From Vibrio ostreae (lineage in GTDB: Bacteria; Pseudomonadota; Gammaproteobacteria; Enterobacterales; Vibrionaceae): DNA of 64,000 nucleotides. Positions within the stretch are counted from its first letter, which is position 1, and every line of letters begins with the position of its first letter. This document shows, in pieces, positions 9,174 through 20,710 of this stretch. A program made the translations under genes and the position numbers. The notes beneath the pieces are model-generated. The model was not told where the DNA came from. It saw only the letters and a program-made list of their open reading frames with translations, and ran no database searches. The stretch lies in NCBI RefSeq assembly GCF_019226825.1, contig NZ_CP076643.1:1860001-1924000 (forward strand). The letters are read 5' to 3'.

Positions 9174-9277
9174 TGCTCGTTAACCAAATATGTCGCAAAA
9201 ACCAACCGACCGTAAACGCAAAACCGTAGCAAACCGCCTGCTCATACGGCGGTTTGGGTTTCACAATGACAATAAAA

Positions 9278-9303
9278 AAGCGCAGACCGAAGTCTGCGCT
9301 TTT
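9278..9303 (-). terminator. Intrinsic terminator after purL
   Basis: Stem AAAGCGCAGAC / GTCTGCGCTTT. On the minus strand it is followed by TTTTATTG, about 40 bp beyond the purL stop. Confidence 0.85.
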
Positions 9304-9340
9304 CATCAATCCGTCAGGCGTTTGCCTGCACAGACAGGGA

Positions 9341-12300
9341 TTAACCCAGGTTCTTACGCGCGTTCTGGAACATACGCATCCAGGCGCCGTTTTCACCCCA
9401 GCTGTCCGGGTGCCATGAGTTCGCTACGGTACGGAATACACGTTCCGGGTGCGGCATCATGATGGTCACACGGCCGTCTGCTGTTGTCAGGCCGGTAATC
9501 GCGTTTGGCGAGCCGTTCGGGTTGTTCGGGTACTGCTGCGTCGGGTTACCGAAGTTGTCCACGAAGCGCACCGCTACCGTACCAGACTGTTCAAGCGCAT
9601 TCAGGTGTGCTTCATCGCGCACTTCAACACGACCTTCACCGTGCGATACTGCGATAGGCATACGAGATCCCGCCATGCCATCGAAGAATACAGAATCCGA
9701 TTTCTGTACTTCAACCAGGCTGAAGCGAGCTTCAAAACGCTCAGATTCGTTACGCACGAAACGTGGCCACAGGTCAGCGCCCGGGATCAGCTCTTTCAGG
9801 TTAGACAGCATCTGACAGCCGTTACACACACCCAGAGAGAAAGTGTCCTGACGGTTGAAGAACTGCTGGAACTGTTCACGTGCCTGAGCATTAAACAACA
9901 CTGACTTGGCCCAACCTTCACCGGCACCCAGTACGTCACCGTATGAGAAGCCGCCACAAGCAACCAGACCCTGGTACTCGTCCAGTGCCGCCTGACCAGT
10001 CAGGATGTCGCTCATGTGAACATCGACCGCATCGAAACCGGCACGGTCAAACGCCGCGGCCATTTCAACGTGTGAGTTTACGCCCTGCTCGCGCAGAATT
10101 GCCATCTTAGGCTTAGCCCCTTTCGCAATGTAAGGCGCTGCCACATCCTGGTTGACATCGAAGCTCAGTGCCACGTTCAGACCCGGGTCAGTGTTGTCTT
10201 GCTTAGCAACAAATTCCTGATCAGCACATGCCGGGTTATCGCGCATCGCCTGCATCTTATGCGTGGTTTCTGCCCAGATAGTACGCAGTTCGGTACGCGA
10301 GCGATCCAGCAGTACGTCTGCACCAGAAGCCACCACAAAGCGGTCTGACGCTTGTACCGAACCGATAACGTGTGAACACTGTGCCAGACCATTGTCTGCC
10401 AGCGTTGCCAGTACAGCGTCCAGTTCAGCGTTCTTAACCTGAACCACAGCACCCAGCTCTTCGTTAAACAGCGCCGCCAGAGCGTCGTCGCCCAGTGCTG
10501 CGATATCGGCCTGCACACCACAGTGGCCGGCAAACGCCATTTCCGCCAGAGTCACCAGCAGACCGCCGTCACCTTTATCGTGGTAAGCCACCAGCTTGTC
10601 TGCGCGAACCAGAGTCTGCATCGCATCAAAGAAGCCTTTCAGCTGCTGTGCGTTGTCAACGTCAGCAGGCTTGTCGCCCAGCTGCTTGTAAACCTGAGTC
10701 AGTGCGGTTGCACCCAGACGGTTCTGACCGTTACCCAGGTCAACCAGTACCAGAGACGTATCGCCCTGGTCAGTGCGCAGTTGAGGTGTCACTGTCTTGC
10801 GTACATCTTCAACACGGCCAAATGCAGTGATAACCAGTGACAGTGGCGAAGTCACTTCTTTGCTTTCGCCGTTCTCTTCCCACTTGGTCTTCATCGACAT
10901 TGAGTCTTTACCCACCGGAATGGTCAGGCCCAGCGCAGGACACAGCTCTTCGCCGACTGCTTTCACTGCTTCGTACAGACCCGCATCTTCACCCGGGTGA
11001 CCGGCCGGAGACATCCAGTTTGCGGACAGTTTAATGTGTTTGATATCGCCGATATCGGTCGCCGCGATGTTAGTCAGAGACTCACCGACTGCCAGACGCG
11101 CTGACGCGCCGAAGTCAAGCAGAGCAACCGGAGTACGCTCACCCATCGACATCGCTTCGCCGTGGTAAGTATCGTAGCTCGCTGCTGTTACCGCACAGTT
11201 CGCCACTGGCACCTGCCAAGGACCAACCATCTGGTCACGCGCAACCAGACCCGTTACGGTACGGTCACCAATGGTGATCAGGAAGGTTTTTTCAGCGACA
11301 GCTGGCAGACGCAGTACGCGCTCTAGCGCATCATTCAGTTCGATGCCGTTGCGATCCAGCGCCGGGCTGTTGACTTTCAGTGTCGTCGCTTCGCGGTGCA
11401 TCTTCGGCGCCTTACCAAGCAGGATATCCATTGGCATATCGATTGGCGTGTTATCGAAGTGGCTGTCTTCCAGCGTCAGGTGACGCTCTTCAGTCGCTTC
11501 GCCCACAACGGCGTAAGGTGCACGTTCACGCTTACAAATCGCGTCGAACTGGGCCATGTTTTCTGCCGCTACCGCCAGAACATAACGCTCTTGCGATTCG
11601 TTACACCAGATTTCCAGCGGGCTCATGCCCGGTTCATCGTTTGGTACGTCACGCAGCTGGAATTTACCGCCGCGGTTACCGTCATCCACCAGCTCAGGCA
11701 ATGCGTTCGAGATACCGCCCGCGCCCACATCGTGGATAAACGCGATTGGGTTGGCATCGCCCAACTGCCAGCAGCGGTCGATCACTTCCTGACAACGGCG
11801 TTCCATCTCCGGGTTTTCACGCTGTACCGAAGCGAAATCCAGATCTTCAGCCGACTGACCAGACGCCATAGAAGAAGCGGCACCGCCACCCAGGCCTATG
11901 TTCATCGCCGGGCCACCCAGTACAATCAGCTTAGCGCCGACCGGGATCTCTTTCTTCTGCACGTGCTCGTCACGGATGTTACCCATACCGCCGGCAATCA
12001 TAATTGGCTTGTGGTAACCACGAATTTCTTCACCCGCGTGAGAAGTGACTTTTTCTTCGTAAGTACGGAAGTAACCCAGCAGGTTCGGACGACCGAATTC
12101 GTTGTTGAATGCCGCGCCACCCAGAGGGCCTTCCAGCATGATATCCAGCGCGCTGACGATACGGCCAGGTTTGCCGAAATCGCTTTCCCATGGCTGGACA
12201 AATTCAGGAATACGCAGGTTAGAGACGGTAAAACCAACCAGACCCGCTTTTGGCTTACCACCGATACCGGTTGCGCCTTCGTCACGGATTTCGCCACCGC

Positions 12301-13234
12301 TGCCGGTTGACGCGCCTGGCCAAGGTGAAATCGCGGTTGGGTGGTTGTGAGTTTCCACCTTCATCAGGATGTGCGCATCTTCGTGATGGTAGCCATACTG
12401 ACGAGAATCCGGGTTCGGGAAGAAACGACCGACTTTAGAACCTGTCATTACCGCCGCGTTGTCTTTATAAGCAGACAGCACGTGATCCGGCGTGGTTTCA
12501 AAGGTGTTTTTGATCATCTTGAACAGAGATTTATCCTGCGCAACACCATCGATGGTCCAGTCTGCGTTGAAAATCTTGTGACGACAGTGCTCTGAGTTAG
12601 CCTGAGCAAACATCATCAGTTCGATGTCGTTTGGATTGCGACCCAGTTTGGTGAAGTTTTCCACCAGGTAATCAATTTCATCTTCTGCGAGAGCCAGACC
12701 CAGAGCAACGTTCGCCTCTTCCAGAGCTTTACGGCCACCCGCCAGAATATCCACTTCAGTGTGAGGAGCGGGTTCTGCCACGGTAAACAGCGCCTGTGCC
12801 GCTTCCAGTTCGCTGAACGTCACTTCCATCATGCGGTCATGCAGCAGCGCTTTCAGCGCCGCAACCTGCTCTTCGCTCAGAGCCTGTTCGCTTTCGATGT
12901 AGTAAGCCGTGCCACGCTCAAGACGCTTCACCTGAGACAGACCACAGTTTTGCGCGATGTCGGTCGCCTTTGAAGACCAAGGCGAAATCGTACCCGGACG
13001 AGGGGTGACTAACAGCAGTAATCCCTGCGGTTCATGTTCTTGAATGGTTGGACCGTAAGTCAGCAGCTTCTCTAACTTTTCGAGTTCCGCACCATCGAGA
13101 TCGGCTTTGAGATCAGCAAAGTGCATAAACTCAGCATAGATGCCGGTCACTGGCAGGTTTTGTTCACGACAAGTTTCCAGTAGTTTGTTAACTCGAAACT
13201 CGGAAAGCGCTGGGGAGCCACGCAAAATTCTCAT
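9341..13234 (-). CDS. purL: Phosphoribosylformylglycinamidine synthase (single-chain)
   Basis: PurL converts FGAR to FGAM with glutamine and ATP in de novo purine synthesis. At 1297 aa it is the large fused gammaproteobacterial form. An N-terminal PurS-like region (1-~140) is followed by the linker and duplicated AIRS-type ATP domains ([27 protein letters not shown]; second half with VGKDSMSM). The C-terminal class I amidotransferase has nucleophile Cys in [10 protein letters not shown] and the HPE motif in [10 protein letters not shown]. Regulation by PurR is indicated by a box at 13392. Confidence 0.98.
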   Translation of the reverse strand: MRILRGSPALSEFRVNKLLETCREQNLPVTGIYAEFMHFADLKADLDGAELEKLEKLLTYGPTIQEHEPQGLLLLVTPRPGTISPWSSKATDIAQNCGLSQVKRLERGTAYYIESEQALSEEQVAALKALLHDRMMEVTFSELEAAQALFTVAEPAPHTEVDILAGGRKALEEANVALGLALAEDEIDYLVENFTKLGRNPNDIELMMFAQANSEHCRHKIFNADWTIDGVAQDKSLFKMIKNTFETTPDHVLSAYKDNAAVMTGSKVGRFFPNPDSRQYGYHHEDAHILMKVETHNHPTAISPWPGASTGSGGEIRDEGATGIGGKPKAGLVGFTVSNLRIPEFVQPWESDFGKPGRIVSALDIMLEGPLGGAAFNNEFGRPNLLGYFRTYEEKVTSHAGEEIRGYHKPIMIAGGMGNIRDEHVQKKEIPVGAKLIVLGGPAMNIGLGGGAASSMASGQSAEDLDFASVQRENPEMERRCQEVIDRCWQLGDANPIAFIHDVGAGGISNALPELVDDGNRGGKFQLRDVPNDEPGMSPLEIWCNESQERYVLAVAAENMAQFDAICKRERAPYAVVGEATEERHLTLEDSHFDNTPIDMPMDILLGKAPKMHREATTLKVNSPALDRNGIELNDALERVLRLPAVAEKTFLITIGDRTVTGLVARDQMVGPWQVPVANCAVTAASYDTYHGEAMSMGERTPVALLDFGASARLAVGESLTNIAATDIGDIKHIKLSANWMSPAGHPGEDAGLYEAVKAVGEELCPALGLTIPVGKDSMSMKTKWEENGESKEVTSPLSLVITAFGRVEDVRKTVTPQLRTDQGDTSLVLVDLGNGQNRLGATALTQVYKQLGDKPADVDNAQQLKGFFDAMQTLVRADKLVAYHDKGDGGLLVTLAEMAFAGHCGVQADIAALGDDALAALFNEELGAVVQVKNAELDAVLATLADNGLAQCSHVIGSVQASDRFVVASGADVLLDRSRTELRTIWAETTHKMQAMRDNPACADQEFVAKQDNTDPGLNVALSFDVNQDVAAPYIAKGAKPKMAILREQGVNSHVEMAAAFDRAGFDAVDVHMSDILTGQAALDEYQGLVACGGFSYGDVLGAGEGWAKSVLFNAQAREQFQQFFNRQDTFSLGVCNGCQMLSNLKELIPGADLWPRFVRNESERFEARFSLVEVQKSDSVFFDGMAGSRMPIAVSHGEGRVEVRDEAHLNALEQSGTVAVRFVDNFGNPTQQYPNNPNGSPNAITGLTTADGRVTIMMPHPERVFRTVANSWHPDSWGENGAWMRMFQNARKNLG

Positions 13235-13355
13235 GTGCTTAGGTCTCTTATATGCAAGTGATTAAGATGTAATTGGAATGAATTCATATAAATAACAGCA
13301 GATTAGGCCATTTTTCACTGAACTCATACCGATTTCATCTGTCGTTTGCGTGCGC

Positions 13356-13384
13356 ATTATAGAGGATTTTTTTTTGTGACGTAA
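13356..13384 (-). promoter_or_regulatory. purL promoter
   Basis: On the minus strand TTACGT (13379-13384), 17 bp, then TATAAT (13356-13361). The predicted start near 13349 leaves a leader of about 115 nt before purL. Confidence 0.65.
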
Positions 13385-13391
13385 CATCAAA

Positions 13392-13406
13392 AGCAACCGT
13401 TTGCGT
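13392..13406 (-). promoter_or_regulatory. PurR operator of purL
   Basis: On the minus strand ACGCAAACGGTTGCT, close to the PUR-box consensus ACGCAAACGTTTGCGT, lies just upstream of the purL -35. A second half-like ACGCAAACG occurs just downstream of the -10 (around 13341-13349). PurR with hypoxanthine/guanine would repress here. Confidence 0.75.
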
Positions 13407-13543
13407 CATTTTTTTTCTTAAATTTGAATTTCCACTCATTTGCTCAAATGTTAGACGCAAATTCCAGCCATCACCTGCAAAACTTTGCCAAGTGGATGGG
13501 GTTTGGTATAAAGGCAACACTAGACGTAAGAGATTTCGAATTC

Positions 13544-15121
13544 ATGACCAAGCTTTCCTTCGCCTCACTGAGTCGCATCGTATTGCTGGCCGCCTTTACT
13601 TTACTGGCCTCCGGCTGCCAGATAGACTCCGAACCTAAAAGTGAGCTCGACCATATTCTGGAACGCGGCGTATTGCGTGTCGGGACCCTCAACAATCAGC
13701 TCTCCTACTATATCGGTCCCGATGGTCCGGCTGGTCTGGATTACGAACTGGCGCGTGAGTTTGCCCGCGAACTGGGCGTGAAGCTGGAAATGAAACCGGC
13801 TTACCGCCTGGCGAGCCTGTTTCCGGCCCTGAAAAATGGTGAGATAGACATCATCGCCGCCGGTTTGAGTCAGTCCGAGCAACGGCTGAAAAATTACCGG
13901 GCCGGCCCTGCTTATTACTACGTTTCGCAACAGATCGTGTATAAGAAAGGCGAATGGCGGCCACGTAATATTGAGCAGTTGCTGGCAAAACAGAACGAAC
14001 TGTACGAAAACAACGGCGAACAGCCCATTCTGAGTGTGGTGGATGATTCACACTTCGAAAGCACCCTCAACAGCCTCAGAGCGACCTATCCGGAATTTCA
14101 CTATCACGTCGATAATAACGCCGACGTGAATGATCTGCTCAAGCAGGTTTCTGTGGGGGATCTGCCATTTACCATGGCCGATTCGGTCGAGATTTCACTG
14201 TCCCAACGTATCTATCCCGATATTGCGACGGCATTTGAGCTGACCGAAGATCAACCAATTTCCTGGTTTATGCGCCGCTCGGATGACGAAAGCCTGTACG
14301 CCATGATGATTGAGTTCTTCGGTAACCTGAAACAGTCCGGTAGTCTGGCCTCTCTGGAAGAGAAATACATCGGTCATATCGGCAGCTTTGACTATGTCGA
14401 TACCCGTGCCTTTATCCGTGCTCTGGATAGCCGCTTGCCGAAATGGATGCCGCTGTTCCAGAAATATTCGGAAGAGTTCGACTGGCGTCTGATTGCCGCG
14501 CTGGCCTATCAGGAATCACACTGGAACCCGAATGCCAAATCACCGACCGGGGTACGCGGCATGATGATGCTGACCCTGCCGACCGCGCGTAGTGTCGACG
14601 TCACCAACCGCCTCAATCCGGAACAGTCGGTACGTGGCGGGGTGGAATACCTGCGCCGGATGATAGAGCGGGTGCCGGATTCAATTCCCGATCATGAGAA
14701 AATCTGGTTTGCCCTTGCCTCGTACAACGTTGGCTACGGCCACATGATGGACGCGCGTCGCCTGACCAAACTGCAGGGCGGTTCACCGGATTCCTGGGCG
14801 GATGTGAAAGATCGCCTGCCGCAACTGCGTCAGAAACGTTACTTTACCCAGACTCGTTATGGTTATGCGCGCGGGGACGAAGCACTGAGTTATGTGGAGA
14901 ACATCCGCCGTTACTACCAGAGCATCATCGGCCACGTCGAGCAGAAACAGCTTGAGAACGATGACTCAGGTACCGACGACCTGGCAGTCATCAGCGTTGA
15001 AGAGCCTGACGATACCGAAGATGACATGCTGGAAGAGAGTGAGGACGAGCTGGCACCGATCCAGAGCGCAGCCACGCCTGCGCAGCCAACCAGCGCCGCG
15101 CCAACAGCCGGTTCGCAATAA
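13544..15121 (+). CDS. mltF: Membrane-bound lytic murein transglycosylase F
   Basis: MltF cleaves peptidoglycan to 1,6-anhydromuropeptides at the outer membrane. From the ATG at 13544 the 525-aa protein has a signal peptide ending in lipobox LLASGC. An extracellular solute-binding-like domain (ILERGVLRVGTLNNQ ... GLDYELAREFARELGV) follows, then a C-terminal lysozyme-like SLT domain with the catalytic Glu in LAYQESHWNPNAKSPTG and LASYNVGYGH. The C-terminal ~45 residues are acidic and low-complexity. Divergent from purL and followed by tadA, the same neighbourhood as in E. coli. Confidence 0.94.
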   Translation: MTKLSFASLSRIVLLAAFTLLASGCQIDSEPKSELDHILERGVLRVGTLNNQLSYYIGPDGPAGLDYELAREFARELGVKLEMKPAYRLASLFPALKNGEIDIIAAGLSQSEQRLKNYRAGPAYYYVSQQIVYKKGEWRPRNIEQLLAKQNELYENNGEQPILSVVDDSHFESTLNSLRATYPEFHYHVDNNADVNDLLKQVSVGDLPFTMADSVEISLSQRIYPDIATAFELTEDQPISWFMRRSDDESLYAMMIEFFGNLKQSGSLASLEEKYIGHIGSFDYVDTRAFIRALDSRLPKWMPLFQKYSEEFDWRLIAALAYQESHWNPNAKSPTGVRGMMMLTLPTARSVDVTNRLNPEQSVRGGVEYLRRMIERVPDSIPDHEKIWFALASYNVGYGHMMDARRLTKLQGGSPDSWADVKDRLPQLRQKRYFTQTRYGYARGDEALSYVENIRRYYQSIIGHVEQKQLENDDSGTDDLAVISVEEPDDTEDDMLEESEDELAPIQSAATPAQPTSAAPTAGSQ

Positions 15122-15157
15122 TTACTTGATTTTTGTCCTTAAAAACCATACATAGGA

Positions 15158-15193
15158 AAGGGTCAGCACACGCAATGCCGTTGGCTGACCCTT
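15158..15193 (+). terminator. Terminator-like hairpin after mltF
   Basis: AAGGGTCAGC pairs perfectly with GCTGACCCTT around a 16-nt loop. It has only a weak T-tract (TTGG), so termination may be inefficient. Confidence 0.5.
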
Positions 15194-15399
15194 GGTGTGA
15201 TCCCGGATGATAACGCCGCTGCAAACGCGGGGTAGCATGACATGGCGGTGTCACACCAACACATTAAGCTGTTATTTTTGGGTTTCCTGCTCACCTCTCC
15301 CCTTGTTCTCAGCCCCCAGCGGTGTTAAGCCGCGGACTTTGCTGCGCGGATGAGAGTGGCAGGGTTTCTTGTTTATAGTCAGTTGTAGGAGGGTGTTTT

Positions 15400-15531
15400 A
15401 TGCTGCGACGTAAACGTCACACAAAACTCCTGAATAAAGCCAGTTCGGCCAGCCGCCGACGCCGCATGATGGCCAACAGCAAACGCAAAGTGCTGGCCCG
15501 TCATCGCGCGTATGTTCAGTTATCAGGATAG
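15400..15531 (+). CDS. Small, highly basic protein (43 aa)
   Basis: A short ORF with an excellent Shine-Dalgarno (GTAGGAGGG, 7-8 bases before the ATG). It starts MLRRKRHTKLLNKAS and continues with SRRRRMM and KRKVLARHR: 17 of 43 residues are Arg, Lys or His and none is acidic. No family is recognised. Composition is like ribosome- or nucleic-acid-associated small proteins; this is inference only. It is followed immediately by two stem-loops (15541-15626). It lies in the 594-bp gap between mltF and tadA, which is otherwise empty. Confidence 0.6.
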   Translation: MLRRKRHTKLLNKASSASRRRRMMANSKRKVLARHRAYVQLSG

Positions 15532-15540
15532 TGCTCAGTT

Positions 15541-15626
15541 TCCGGACAAGGTCACGTTCTGCAGATAAGATAACCTTGTCCGGATGAGCTCCGGAATGCA
15601 AACATCTGCTGCCAGTGGATGTTTGC
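15541..15626. other. Two consecutive perfect stem-loops
   Basis: TCCGGACAAGGT (15541-15552) pairs perfectly with ACCTTGTCCGGA (15573-15584). GCAAACATC (15598-15606) pairs perfectly with GATGTTTGC (15618-15626). Neither has a T-run. They could stabilise the mRNA of the small basic gene, be part of a small RNA, or be protein-binding sites. Confidence 0.6.
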
Positions 15627-15715
15627 CAATAGCCCGTCCTCTGCCATTGAACCCAAGCTTCCGGTCATTAAACCCATTCTGCCAGCTCGCAAACCAGTTC
15701 TTGGTGTGACACCAC

Positions 15716-16249
15716 TTATTCATTACCCGCTTGCTGCTGCGCTTGTTTCTCCGCCTCTTTACGAGCTTTAATTTCCTTACGACGACGTTGAAAAAATGCC
15801 TGCAACTGAGCGCGGCACTCCTGCTCCAGTAAGCCTTTTTCGACTGTGGCGTAATGATAGGCCGCCTGACTGCTGAACAGATCCAGTACGGTACCGGCGG
15901 CGCCCGCTTTGAGATCCGGCGCGCCAAACACAATCCGTTTTACCCGGCTGTGCAGCAAAGCGCCGGCGCACATCGGGCAGGGCTCGAGCGTGACATACAA
16001 GGTGGTATCAAGCAGACGATAGTTGCCCAACACCGCTCCCGCTTTGCGCAGCACCTGAATTTCCGCATGCGCGGTCGCATCACAGGCAGTGATCGAACGG
16101 TTCCAGCCTTCAGCGATCACCGCGCCGTCTTTAACCAGTACCGCACCGACCGGCACTTCACCTTGCGCTTCCGCCGCCGCAGCCAGTTCCATCGCGCGGC
16201 GCATAAAGAGTTCATCCTGGGGAGTAAAAGAGAATGTGCTGTCTGTCAT
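15716..16249 (-). CDS. tadA: tRNA-specific adenosine deaminase
   Basis: TadA deaminates A34 of tRNA-Arg(ACG) to inosine; it is usually essential. The 177-aa protein has the cytidine-deaminase zinc motifs HAE (in ATAHAEIQVLRKA) and PCPMCAGAL, with the catalytic Glu in HAE. The C-terminal tail (~25 residues) is Lys/Gln/Ala-rich and low-complexity, ending QQQAGNE, and is longer than in E. coli. Located downstream of and convergent with mltF. Confidence 0.95.
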   Translation of the reverse strand: MTDSTFSFTPQDELFMRRAMELAAAAEAQGEVPVGAVLVKDGAVIAEGWNRSITACDATAHAEIQVLRKAGAVLGNYRLLDTTLYVTLEPCPMCAGALLHSRVKRIVFGAPDLKAGAAGTVLDLFSSQAAYHYATVEKGLLEQECRAQLQAFFQRRRKEIKARKEAEKQAQQQAGNE

Positions 16250-16376
16250 GAGGGCCTCAATAGTCAGTGAAGCGCGATTATAGCAAGCTCACAGGCCGGA
16301 TATTCAAATTAAATTTCCTGTGCCGCTTAATTCACTGTACCGGCGACGTCGCTGCGCGGTGAAATTCCCGACGGCT

Positions 16377-17249
16377 TCAGCCCGGCAAATGCTGGGCGAG
16401 ATAATCCACCAGCAAACGTACTTTAGGCGACAAATGACGGTTTTGTGGATACAGCGCCCATACCCCTTCGCGGTCATCCCGATAGCTGGGCAGTACTTCA
16501 ACCAGACGCCCGGATTCCAGATGCTCGGAGACGTAATAATCTGGCAACTGCGCCAGACCCATACTTTTCAACACCGCATCGAGTAACACCACTCCGCTGC
16601 TGCAACTGATGCGTCCTTTGACCCGGATCGAGCGCGACTGATGATTTTCTTTAAAACGCCAGTGATCATACGTCCCAATCAGACAATAGTGCTGGTTGAG
16701 CTCCGACAAGGTATGTGGCGTGCCATACTGAGCGAGATATTCCGGCGTGGCACACACGTACAGATGGCGGTTACTCAGACGACGGGCAATAAAACTCGAA
16801 TCATCAAGCTGGCCGAGCCGCACCGCAACGTCAACACCCTGTTCAATCAAGTCCAGCTTCTGGTTGCTGAGCACCAGATCCAACTCCAGCTGCGGGTAGA
16901 GCTGCAAAAAATCGTGCAGCAGCGGCGCGATTTTCTGCTCGCCGTAAGTGACCGGTGCGGTCACTTTGACCTTACCTTTCGGTGTCTGCTGCATCTGGGT
17001 CACGGCCAGCTCGGCCTGTTCCAGCCCCTCAAGCAATGCGCGGCACTGCAGATAATACACCTGCCCGGCTTCGGTCAGTGACACTTTACGCGTGGTGCGC
17101 AGCAGCAGCTTGACGCCCAGACGCTCTTCCAGCACCGCCACCCGGCGGCTGACGTTGGCAACCGAGGTCGTCATACGCAGCGCGGCCTGAGTAAAACTGC
17201 CGGTTTCGGCCACCGCAACAAATTCATTGACCCCTTCCCAGCTTGCCAT
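16377..17249 (-). CDS. LysR family transcriptional regulator, likely of frmA
   Basis: A 290-aa LysR-type regulator. The N-terminal winged helix-turn-helix (FVAVAETGSFTQAALRMTTSVANVSRRVAVLEERLGVKLLLRTTRKVSLTEAG, residues ~10-60) precedes a typical substrate-binding domain (from ~90). It is transcribed divergently from frmA with ~265 bp between, the usual arrangement for a LysR activator of the neighbouring gene; control of formaldehyde detoxification is inferred. The intergenic region has AT-rich dyads such as GTAATTACAATTAC (near 17287) that could be its operator. Confidence 0.85.
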   Translation of the reverse strand: MASWEGVNEFVAVAETGSFTQAALRMTTSVANVSRRVAVLEERLGVKLLLRTTRKVSLTEAGQVYYLQCRALLEGLEQAELAVTQMQQTPKGKVKVTAPVTYGEQKIAPLLHDFLQLYPQLELDLVLSNQKLDLIEQGVDVAVRLGQLDDSSFIARRLSNRHLYVCATPEYLAQYGTPHTLSELNQHYCLIGTYDHWRFKENHQSRSIRVKGRISCSSGVVLLDAVLKSMGLAQLPDYYVSEHLESGRLVEVLPSYRDDREGVWALYPQNRHLSPKVRLLVDYLAQHLPG

Positions 17250-17451
17250 AGCCCCTCACTTAGCCTGATGATCTCGATAAGCTTATCGTAATTACAATTA
17301 CTTACCGTTTGATTATTACAAATTCGTAAAAGTCATTCTCACTTTACCCCGATTATAACAAGCTGAGAAGCGTCTATACTGATTATCTTAGTTCGCGCTC
17401 CGGCGTCGCTTTCCCGAGCGATAACGCTCTGACCCGGATGCAGACAATTGA

Positions 17452-18648
<1,197 letters not shown>

Positions 18649-18776
18649 TCGCGTAATCACTTACGTCGATTGCAAATAATCCCGACTTAGGATTATCCCG
18701 CACATTAATCAGGTTGCAGCACTGCCAACGGCGCTGCAACCTTGTGCTATCGGAATACTCTGTCCAAGGAGCAAGA

Positions 18777-19622
18777 ATGAGTCTCACCAATCTCAGTCAG
18801 GCTAAGGTGTTTGAAGGCTGGCACAAACAATATCAACACCGCTCAGACGTGCTGAGCTGCGACATGCGTTTCGCGATTTACCTGCCACCGGAAGCGTCTT
18901 CGACCAATCCGGTTCCGGTTCTTTACTGGCTGTCAGGCCTGACCTGCACTGACGAAAACTTCATGCAAAAAGCCGCGGCGTTCCAGAAAGCCGCTGAGCT
19001 GGGTATCGCGATCGTTGCCCCGGACACCAGTCCGCGCGGCGAAGGCGTACCGGATGATGCTGAAGGCGCCTATGACTTTGGCCTCGGCGCGGGTTTTTAC
19101 CTCAACGCGACGCAAGAACCTTGGAAGCAGCACTACCAGATGTACAGCTACATTGTCGATGAGCTGCCACAACTGATTGAAGCCCACTTCCCGGTCAACA
19201 AACAGAAAGCGATTTCCGGCCACAGTATGGGCGGTCACGGTGCCCTGACCATCGGGATGAAAAACCAGGATCAGTACACCTCTATTTCAGCCTTCAGCCC
19301 GATTTGCCATCCGATGACAGTGCCATGGGGCCAGAAAGCGTTCCGTCACTACCTGGGGGAAGATAAATCGACCTGGGAACAGTACGACGCGGTCGAGCTG
19401 ATGAAAGCGCTGCCGGTCAAAACGCCGATTCTGGTCGACCAGGGTGAAGCCGACAACTTCCTCAACGACCAGCTGAAACCGGAAACCCTGCAAGCCGTAG
19501 CAGAGGCCAAGCAGCTAGACGTGCAGATTCGTCTGCATCCGGGTTACGACCACAGCTACTTCTTCATCCAGAGCTTTATTTCAGAACATCTGGCGTTCCA
19601 CGCCCAGTTCCTGAAAGCGTAA
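18777..19622 (+). CDS. fghA: S-formylglutathione hydrolase
   Basis: FghA hydrolyses S-formylglutathione to formate and glutathione, the second step after FrmA. It is an esterase-D type alpha/beta hydrolase of 281 aa with nucleophile elbow GHSMGGHGAL, the oxyanion region YWLSGLTCTDENF, and a C-terminal catalytic His in HPGYDHSYFFI. The start at 18777 has AAGGAGCAAGA directly upstream; the in-frame extension before it is not conserved. Confidence 0.95.
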   Translation: MSLTNLSQAKVFEGWHKQYQHRSDVLSCDMRFAIYLPPEASSTNPVPVLYWLSGLTCTDENFMQKAAAFQKAAELGIAIVAPDTSPRGEGVPDDAEGAYDFGLGAGFYLNATQEPWKQHYQMYSYIVDELPQLIEAHFPVNKQKAISGHSMGGHGALTIGMKNQDQYTSISAFSPICHPMTVPWGQKAFRHYLGEDKSTWEQYDAVELMKALPVKTPILVDQGEADNFLNDQLKPETLQAVAEAKQLDVQIRLHPGYDHSYFFIQSFISEHLAFHAQFLKA

Positions 19623-19670
19623 GGCGAGTCAGCATTTCACCATCGCCCTGCGTTACCCCGGATACCCCCT

Positions 19671-19692
19671 AAGCCCGCAGCTGCGGGCTTTT
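19671..19692 (+). terminator. Intrinsic terminator after fghA
   Basis: AAGCCCGCAG directly followed by CTGCGGGCTT and TTTG; closes the frmA-fghA unit. Confidence 0.8.
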
Positions 19693-19759
19693 TGTGACTC
19701 ACAACAACATGATCCCCGCGGCAATCCATCGGTTTCGCCACAAGCGGTTTCGCCACTTA

Positions 19760-20206
19760 TCATTCATCATCAGCCTGATATTGCGCATAGCGTGACAGCA
19801 GGGTACTTAGCTCTATGCTGCGTTCGACACCGAGTCGATCGCGCCAGATCACTTCGATCCGAATCGATTTCAGTACCGGGCTGAGTAGAGTCACACTCCA
19901 GACCAAGCGATAATCCGAACCCGCAACCTCTTCGCCGCTGACCACATCGCGCGCAAAATCCGCGACCGTCAGCTCAGACAACGAAGATTGCGCGCCCCGG
20001 GTATAAAACCAGGTCAGCTTTTGCTCTGCCAGAGCAAGCGCCTGCCCGCTGCGCTGTGCATAATCGCTGCGCTGCTCAATAAACAGTTGCCAGCTCATCA
20101 GCCCCAGCAATCCAACACTGACCAGGATAAAGGCGATCATGACTTCTATCAGGCTGAATCCGTTCGCCCCGGCAGCTATACGCCGCCTAACGCGGCTCGC
20201 TGCCAT
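19760..20206 (-). CDS. pilV: Type IV minor pilin, PilV-like
   Basis: A 148-aa prepilin. The leader MAASRVRRRIAAGANG is cleaved before FSLIEVMIAFILVSVGLLGL, a class III/type IVa signal with Glu at +5. The LIEVMIA...SVGLLGL pattern and an internal cysteine-free C-terminal domain resemble PilV. It is the last gene of a leftward minor pilin operon (fimT-pilW-pilX-pilV order). It probably helps prime type IV pilus assembly in the inner membrane. Confidence 0.8.
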   Translation of the reverse strand: MAASRVRRRIAAGANGFSLIEVMIAFILVSVGLLGLMSWQLFIEQRSDYAQRSGQALALAEQKLTWFYTRGAQSSLSELTVADFARDVVSGEEVAGSDYRLVWSVTLLSPVLKSIRIEVIWRDRLGVERSIELSTLLSRYAQYQADDE

Positions 20207-20254
20207 TATCTCTTTCTCCGTCTGATAGCTGCTCTTACCATCGTAATATCCATC

Positions 20255-20710
20255 TCAGCGTGCGCTCCAAGATCCCGGCTGCCAGACGATGCTCTGCTGT
20301 TGCTCCGGCTCGCTTTCTGCCTCTTCACTGCTAGCAGTATCGGCCTCGACGACATAGGCCAGAGTCCGTTGTATACGCCGATAGCCGTAACTGGCCCCGA
20401 CCGTCACTAATCCCGGCTGACCGGATTCGCTCGGTTGTACCATCTGGTAATCAAACCGCACTAAACCATGCTGATTACACAGCGCAATACTGGCCTTGTC
20501 CGGCAGTCGCCCCGATTGATGAGTGATACTGAACAGGCACTCCAGGCCGCCTTCCGCTATCCAGAACTGCTGGCGTGAAATCAGCTCATTGTGGGCCCGT
20601 TTGATTTGATAAAACAGAGCCTGATGCAGCCCTAGCGTCATCACTAACGCCAGCATCAACAGCAGTGACACCACCAGCAGGGTGACCATGCCCTTGGCGT
20701 TCGTGCTCAT
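20255..20710 (-). CDS. Type IV pilus minor component, PilX-like
   Basis: A 151-aa protein with N-terminus MSTNAKGMVTLLVVSLLLMLALVMTL: prepilin-like cleavage after Gly7 and a hydrophobic helix, but no Glu at +5, as is typical of PilX/GspK-like initiators. The body is short, with a Glu/Gln-rich C-terminal tail (~residues 125-142). The stop/start overlap with the upstream PilW-like gene (4 bp) shows co-translation. Confidence 0.7.
   Translation of the reverse strand: MSTNAKGMVTLLVVSLLLMLALVMTLGLHQALFYQIKRAHNELISRQQFWIAEGGLECLFSITHQSGRLPDKASIALCNQHGLVRFDYQMVQPSESGQPGLVTVGASYGYRRIQRTLAYVVEADTASSEEAESEPEQQQSIVWQPGSWSAR

Noticed and set aside
11396..12310. 304-codon open frame on the plus strand inside purL
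   Set aside because: Antisense shadow of a strongly conserved gene; low-complexity His/Arg/Thr-rich translation, no ribosome site and no family pattern.
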